From Thermodesulfobacteriota bacterium (lineage in GTDB: Bacteria > Desulfobacterota > Thermodesulfobacteria > Thermodesulfobacteriales > Thermodesulfobacteriaceae), in the NCBI GenBank assembly GCA_030578315.1, contig JAUQQL010000010.1:1-44679 (forward strand): DNA of 44,679 nt. The letters are read 5' to 3'. Positions 40,483-44,679 of the stretch are shown piece after piece. Positions within the stretch are counted from its first letter, which is position 1. The number at the start of each line of letters is the position of its first letter. Position numbers and translations under genes: made by a program. The notes beneath the pieces are model-generated. The model saw only the letters and a program-made list of their open reading frames with translations. It was not told the origin of the DNA and made no database searches.

Positions 40483-41313
40483 TTAAAAAGATATAACTTC
40501 TCCTGTGGTAGCAAATTGAAATTTAGAACCAAAAGTTTCTTTTAATTTTAAAGCAACAGACAATCCTGTACAATGATTAGCACAGATTAAAGTAGGACTA
40601 AATTGAATTAAATTTGCAAGAGTATTTTTAAACTGTTCAGAAGATACATGTTCAAGGTGGGTTCCTCCAATTATACCATAAATTCTTTTTTCTTTAGTTA
40701 TTTCCTGGGCGTGCTTTATGATATTTATTACCCCAGAATGAGCACATCCAAGAATTATAATCAATCCTTTTTCAGTTTTTATAAAAAGACTCATATCGTC
40801 TAGCATAGGATCTGGAATTTTTTGGTTGTTGACTTTTATAAATAATTGATCGTCTGCTTTTTCGAAAGGGGTATTTCTAGGAACTTCTCCACTTAAAAAA
40901 ACCTGGGGAAAGATTTCTGTAGGAGTTCTTATCCAAACAAAATTTGCCCCTAAACTTTTAAGTTGTTCTTTTCTAAAAGGAATTCCTATATAACGTTCTA
41001 TAGGAAAAGAAGTATAATGTAACTTAAATATCTCGGGATGGGCGTAAATATTAATAGGTTTTTGAATGTACTCTAAGATTTTTTTAAGGCCTCCTGTATG
41101 GTCATAGTGACCATGACTTAAAACGATGGTAGAAATACTTTTTAAGTCAATTCCTAAACGAAGAGCGTTACTTACTACTTTACCAGTTTGACCTGTATCA
41201 AAAAGTATTTTCTGATGTTTATACTCTATCAACATACTAAGACCATGTTCTGCAGATAATCCAACAGGAAATACCCTATTTACGGAATTTTCAATTAAGA
41301 TTATAATTTTCAT
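40483..41313 (-). CDS. MBL-fold hydrolase, DHPP-synthase-like
   Basis: A 276-residue metallo-beta-lactamase-fold protein. KILFDTGQTGKVVSNA precedes the metal motif LSHGHYDHTGGLKKIL, and IILGCAHSGVINIIKHA and ANHCTGLSVALKL supply the later ligands. This order is that of the MJ0936-like group annotated as 7,8-dihydropterin-6-yl-methyl-4-(beta-D-ribofuranosyl)aminobenzene 5'-phosphate synthase; in bacteria the real substrate is unknown. It follows the DUF5320-like gene by 91 bases on the same strand, a pairing I recall from other anaerobes, and probably shares its promoter. Confidence 0.8.
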   Translation of the reverse strand: MKIIILIENSVNRVFPVGLSAEHGLSMLIEYKHQKILFDTGQTGKVVSNALRLGIDLKSISTIVLSHGHYDHTGGLKKILEYIQKPINIYAHPEIFKLHYTSFPIERYIGIPFRKEQLKSLGANFVWIRTPTEIFPQVFLSGEVPRNTPFEKADDQLFIKVNNQKIPDPMLDDMSLFIKTEKGLIIILGCAHSGVINIIKHAQEITKEKRIYGIIGGTHLEHVSSEQFKNTLANLIQFSPTLICANHCTGLSVALKLKETFGSKFQFATTGEVISF

Positions 41314-41404
41314 TTAAAATAGTTATTCAAGGACATTTTTTCATCTTCCTTTAAACTGTTTCATTTTTTATTTTTTATTTTCAAAAGGACATAAAATAAT
41401 TTTT

Positions 41405-41638
41405 TTAACCTGGAGTTTTTTCTAACTGAGATATTTCTTTTTCAATAATTTCAAGTCTTTTTTTAAGAAGCTCAGCTTCTATTTTAAGAAAATCTTTCTT
41501 CCCTTCTGGATAATTTTCAGTTAAATAATTTAATTTCCACCATCTTAATCCTGTCCATGGTCTTCCAAATAACCAACACCATCTCCATTTTCTACCTACT
41601 CTAAATCTAGAACCTAGTCTCCAGCAAAATCCAAACAT
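41405..41638 (-). CDS. Small DUF5320-like protein
   Basis: A 77-residue protein. Residues 1-37 are rich in Trp, Arg, Gly and Phe (MFGFCWRLGSRF, KWRWCWLFG); residues 47-75 are a charged amphipathic helix (LKKRLEIIEKEISQLE). This glycine/aromatic head with a coiled-coil tail is the layout of DUF5320 proteins, often found beside NifX/NafY-like iron-molybdenum cofactor binding proteins and MBL hydrolases. The two cysteines might bind metal. AAAGGAGGTG precedes the ATG. Function unknown; the iron-type operator upstream suggests a metal link. Confidence 0.65.
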   Translation of the reverse strand: MFGFCWRLGSRFRVGRKWRWCWLFGRPWTGLRWWKLNYLTENYPEGKKDFLKIEAELLKKRLEIIEKEISQLEKTPG

Positions 41639-41663
41639 GTGAAACCTACACCTCCTTTATTTT

Positions 41664-41697
41664 TGATAATTATTTTCATTTTCAATATAATGAAAAT
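41664..41697. promoter_or_regulatory. Tandem Fur-like boxes overlapping the promoter
   Basis: TGATAAT-T-ATTTTCA (41664-41678) matches the 7-1-7 Fur consensus TGATAATnATTATCA at 13 of 14 positions. An adjoining inverted repeat ATTTTCA (41678-41684) / TGAAAAT (41691-41697) covers the -10 box. This is a classical repressor arrangement; Fur itself is not in the window, so the regulator is inferred. Confidence 0.55.
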
Positions 41698-41712
41698 TAA
41701 AAATGATGTCAA
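41684..41712 (-). promoter_or_regulatory. Promoter of the DUF5320-like/MBL operon
   Basis: On the minus strand a perfect TTGACA (complement of 41707-41712) and TATATT (complement of 41684-41689) with a 17-base spacer, about 45 bases before the DUF5320-like ATG. The -10 box and part of the spacer lie inside the Fur-like boxes. Confidence 0.75.
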
Positions 41713-41889
41713 GAGAACTTTTCGCTAATCATTATATCATTACATAAAAAACTTGATATGAGATCTTAAAGTTTAGAATTAATTGTAGGATTTGTTTTAT
41801 AGGCAAGTTATCTAGCTTTTGTTGTTAAGGTTTTAAAATTAAAAAAAATTTTTTAGTGATTGTAGACTTTTTGGGAAAAGAAAAAGTTC

Positions 41890-42648
41890 TTATTGATTTA
41901 TTGATTTTTGTAAGTTATGAAATAAGAAACTTATGAAGCCCATTAATACTAAAGAGGCAGTTTCTGCTCTTAAAATATAAGGTGAAAAACTGATTTTTTT
42001 AAATTCTAGTTTTTTTATAAGTTTTTTTTCTTCAGGACTAAAGTCTCCTTCAGGACCTGAAAGAATTAGAACTTCTTGAACCCTTTCAATTTCTTCTGAG
42101 AGTTCTTTAAAAGATATTTTTCCTTGAGGATAAGCTAGAATTTTTAAAATGTTTTCAGAAAAAGTAAGAGAATCTAAAAACTCTAATAAAAATACCGGAG
42201 ATGAGATCTCAGGAAGAATAAGTCTTCCAGATTGTTTAATAGATGAAATAACTTTATAGTGAATTCTTTGTAAAAAATTAGGAGAATATTTTTTAACTGA
42301 ATAAGTGCTGTAAAAAGGAATAAGATGGGTAAATCCCAGTTCTGTTGCTTTTTCAATCAGAAATTCAGTTTTATTGCCTTTTAATATAGGGATTAAAACC
42401 CTTAGTTTAAAAGGAGGATTTGTTTCACTTCGAAGAACTTTTAAAAGCCTAACTTTGACTTGAAGTTTTTTAACATTTACTTCTGCAATTTCTCCTTCAA
42501 ATTCCTTTCCTTTTCCGTTGACAAGTCTTATTTTATCTCCCCTTTTTTTTCTTAAAACTTTTATTAAATGGTATGCTTCTTTTTCAGAAAGAAATCCCTC
42601 TTTTCCTTCAAATTCAAAAAAAATTCTTTCTCCAGCTTTAGTAATCAT
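41890..42648 (-). CDS. rsmE: 16S rRNA m3U1498 methyltransferase RsmE
   Basis: A 252-residue SPOUT methyltransferase. The N-terminal PUA-like domain has HLIKVLRKKRGDKIRLVNGKG; the SPOUT part has LIEKATELGFTHLIPF, SSIKQSGRLILPEI, LSGPEGDFSPEEKK and ILRAETASL, the conserved strings of RsmE including the deep knot. It modifies uridine 1498 in the decoding centre. It is the last gene of an operon with the HAD hydrolase (11-base overlap) and prenyl synthase. Confidence 0.94.
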   Translation of the reverse strand: MITKAGERIFFEFEGKEGFLSEKEAYHLIKVLRKKRGDKIRLVNGKGKEFEGEIAEVNVKKLQVKVRLLKVLRSETNPPFKLRVLIPILKGNKTEFLIEKATELGFTHLIPFYSTYSVKKYSPNFLQRIHYKVISSIKQSGRLILPEISSPVFLLEFLDSLTFSENILKILAYPQGKISFKELSEEIERVQEVLILSGPEGDFSPEEKKLIKKLEFKKISFSPYILRAETASLVLMGFISFLFHNLQKSINQ

Positions 42649-43294
42649 TTTTTAAAATTTGCTTTTTTTTAAAGATAAAATTTTTTTCTATAAGATTTTT
42701 TAATTCATAATAGTTATTTACATAAAAATCTGCCTTAAGTTTGGGATTTTTGTAAGCTACCAGTTTTACTCCACATTTTTTACAAAGACTTTGATCAACT
42801 TCTGAGTCTCCAATGTAAAGTGTTTCATTATTTTTAACTTTTAAAGTGTCAAGAATACAAAGTAAGGCTTTAGGATCGGACTTTGGAATATGAAGAGCAC
42901 TCATTATATAATCAAAAAAATTTTTTAAAGAAAAGTGTTCTAAGACCGATTCAGTTGAGGTAGTTCTATTAGTACAAAGTGCAATATAAAAATAGTTTTG
43001 AGCCCATTCTAAAAATTCTTTTACACCTTTTTCTAGAACTAGGTAGTTAAAAAATAAGTCATAAGAAGTTTCCATAGCAATTTTTTTGGCTAAGTTTAAT
43101 TTTTCCGGAAAATCTCTTAAAAGATATTCTAAAGCTTCCCAAACAGTATGCATATGTACATATTCTACTTCTTCAGGTAAAAGAGGATGACGAGAAATCT
43201 TTTTTAGAATGTAATTGTAAAACCGAATATTAGCTAATTTAGAATCAAAAATTACTCCATCACAATCAAAAATAAGAAGTTTTAAGATATTCAT
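42638..43294 (-). CDS. HAD-superfamily phosphatase
   Basis: A 218-residue HAD hydrolase of the phosphoglycolate phosphatase/beta-phosphoglucomutase type: motif I IFDCDGVIFDS near residues 8-18, motif II LCTNRTTS, motif III lysine in PKSDPKALL and motif IV YIGDSEVDQSLC. A helical cap lies after motif I. The substrate is unknown; gph-like activity is the default. It is coupled to the prenyl synthase gene by a 4-base overlap and to rsmE by 11 bases. Confidence 0.85.
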   Translation of the reverse strand: MNILKLLIFDCDGVIFDSKLANIRFYNYILKKISRHPLLPEEVEYVHMHTVWEALEYLLRDFPEKLNLAKKIAMETSYDLFFNYLVLEKGVKEFLEWAQNYFYIALCTNRTTSTESVLEHFSLKNFFDYIMSALHIPKSDPKALLCILDTLKVKNNETLYIGDSEVDQSLCKKCGVKLVAYKNPKLKADFYVNNYYELKNLIEKNFIFKKKQILKNDY

Positions 43295-44280
43295 TTTTTT
43301 CTTTCTAAAAAATAATCTGCAAGAAATAAAAGAAGATTTTTATAAAAACTTTCAGGAAGCTTTGTAAGAGATTCTTTAGCTTTGTTTACATAATATTTTG
43401 CTCGTTCTAAGGTTTCAATAAAACCTCGGTTTTTTTCTATTAAAAATTTAGCTTCTAAGAAGTCTTTTTCAGAAGTTTTTTGATTTTTTAGAAGATAAAG
43501 AAGCCTTTCTTTTTCCTGAGAAGAAGAATTTTTTAGAGCATAAATTACTGGAAGGGTAACTTTTCCTTCTTTAAAGTCTCTTCCTAGATCTTTTCCAGTT
43601 TCTGAGCTTGTATAGTCTAATAAGTCATCTACAATTTGAAAAGCCATTCCTAATGCTTTTCCGTATTCTTTAAGAATTTTTCTTTCTTCAAGGTTAGCTC
43701 CTCCAAGAATACTTCCTACCTCGCAACAGGCTGAAATTAAAATAGCTGTTTTTCTAAAAATAACTTCCTCATATTCTTTTTCTGTAAGTGAAGTATTGTC
43801 CAAGTTTAGAAGTTGAAGTATTTCTCCTTCACTCATGATGAGAGTGGTTTCTGTGATAATTTCCATAATTTCGGGATTTTTAAGGGAACTTGCTATTTTA
43901 AGAGATTTAGCATAAAGGTAATCACCTACTAAGATAGTTGCTTGATTTCCCCAAAGGTTTCTGGCAGCTTTTCTTCCTCTTCTAAATTCTGCAGAATCCA
44001 CTACATCATCATGAAGAAGAGTAGCTACATGAAGATATTCAAAGAGGATAGAAGTTTGATAAATATAGTTTAAAATTTTTTTATCAAGAGATTTTTTATT
44101 ATTTAAAAAAAGTTTTGCTGAAAGAACACTTAACAAAGGTCTTACTCTTTTTCCTCCAGAGAAAATTACATATTCACTTACTTGATTAATAAAGGGGTGT
44201 TGAGAATTAAGATTTGACTTGAGAGCCTCCTCAATAACTGTTAATTCAGTTTTTATAGCTTCTAAAATTTTATCTTTCAT
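43291..44280 (-). CDS. ispB: Polyprenyl diphosphate synthase (IspB-like)
   Basis: A 329-residue trans-prenyltransferase. The two aspartate-rich motifs are LLHDDVVD and FQIVDDLLDY, with GGKRVRPLL for IPP binding and RRGRKAARN after the first; the DVVD form and length suggest a long-chain (hexa- to octaprenyl) product for the quinone side chain, here probably menaquinone. I start at the ATG at 44280; the TTG at 44304 is in frame but has no ribosome site. A perfect TATAAT lies upstream (complement of 44313-44318). It heads the ispB-HAD-rsmE operon. Confidence 0.87.
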   Translation of the reverse strand: MKDKILEAIKTELTVIEEALKSNLNSQHPFINQVSEYVIFSGGKRVRPLLSVLSAKLFLNNKKSLDKKILNYIYQTSILFEYLHVATLLHDDVVDSAEFRRGRKAARNLWGNQATILVGDYLYAKSLKIASSLKNPEIMEIITETTLIMSEGEILQLLNLDNTSLTEKEYEEVIFRKTAILISACCEVGSILGGANLEERKILKEYGKALGMAFQIVDDLLDYTSSETGKDLGRDFKEGKVTLPVIYALKNSSSQEKERLLYLLKNQKTSEKDFLEAKFLIEKNRGFIETLERAKYYVNKAKESLTKLPESFYKNLLLFLADYFLERKK

Positions 44281-44679
44281 TTGAAAGTCTTTAATTTTTG
44301 TCAAAAAATTATATTATAAAAAAGTTTTTTTGAAAAGATTTTGTATAAGTTCTTGCGACAAAGTGCTGACAATTATTTTGATTTAGTATTTTATTAAAAT
44401 TATAATTAATGGCCTTTTAGTCTAAAATTAACTAAATTTTTAAAAATAGATAAAACTTGTATAGTAAAAGTTATAACTTGTGTAGACTTAAAGAAAACTT
44501 TTAAAATTGAACAAGGTAACAAGATTTATTTTGCTTAGATTTCCAAATAAGGTATTATGATTAAAAAATTAAAAAAATTTTCAAAAAAATTAAGAAAAAA
44601 AATTAAATTTCATGATTTTTTATAAAAATTTTAAAAAAATTTTTATAATAGCTAAAAATTCAGTTTGACTTTTAGTTTT
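44281..44679. other. 399-base AT-rich end of window
   Basis: Upstream of ispB. Besides the TATAAT box (minus strand, 44313-44318) it contains a near-perfect AT palindrome at 44621-44647, TATAAAAATTTT and AAAATTTTTATA around three A residues. No gene, tRNA or convincing terminator was seen; the neighbouring gene to the right is outside the window. Confidence 0.4.

Noticed and set aside
44621-44647. AT palindrome near the right edge as a terminator
   Set aside because: The stem contains no G-C pair and the flanking gene is not visible; simple-sequence bias explains it.

Overview
The window is AT-rich bacterial DNA, by eye close to 70% A+T, with densely packed, often overlapping genes. Gram-negative envelope genes (LptF/LptG-type permeases), a TreT-type trehalose synthase, an OtsA-OtsB fusion, ThyX, MtnA, Rex and a DUF5752-like protein together suggest a thermophilic, anaerobic, low-GC bacterium of the Thermodesulfobacteria kind. 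That placement is inference from gene content and protein style; no marker gene was compared by alignment.

Layout. 1-5566: lptG (cut by the window edge) and lptF on the minus strand, then hemW, pheA, a small HExxH protein, an FmdB zinc ribbon and an M48 membrane protease. 5567-7230: tRNA-Ser and tRNA-Gln, a decayed rve-type (IS481-like) transposase remnant, and a lone gmd. 7547-10194: a decayed tRNA-Val copy, then the rpsF-rpsR-rplI-dnaB operon with a leader able to hide its ribosome site. 10385-14244: a DUF4198-like secreted protein with an unknown partner, tRNA-Arg(CCT), the intact tRNA-Val, and a phosphodiesterase pair (MBL-fold plus GAF-HD-GYP). 14762-20217: a plus-strand run of corA, uppP, a methyltransferase, prmC, murA and holB. 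20201-26605: minus-strand genes glcD-like, an unusual dnaA, oppF/oppD ATPases, slyD-like and argF.

26787-34019 is a carbohydrate locus. A GT4 glycosyltransferase and an amylo-1,6-glucosidase on the plus strand converge on a tight minus-strand operon of otsAB, a DUF5752-like protein and treT. It combines two different trehalose synthesis routes with alpha-glucan debranching and one uncharacterised, internally duplicated protein. This is the best candidate for an under-described system here.

34552-39153: gatB, mtnA, rex, dut and thyX overlap or nearly abut as one operon, followed by tRNA-Arg(CCG). 39374-44280, all minus: an SPL-like radical SAM protein, a DUF5320-like gene plus MBL hydrolase behind a promoter that carries Fur-like boxes, and a prenyl synthase, HAD and rsmE operon.

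The most notable points are the duplicated tRNA-Val block in front of rpsF, the SD-sequestering rpsF leader, a DnaA without the Walker B aspartates, a transposase remnant that supplies a tRNA promoter -35 box, and the DUF5752 duplication. No CRISPR array, intact insertion sequence, rRNA or prophage was seen.
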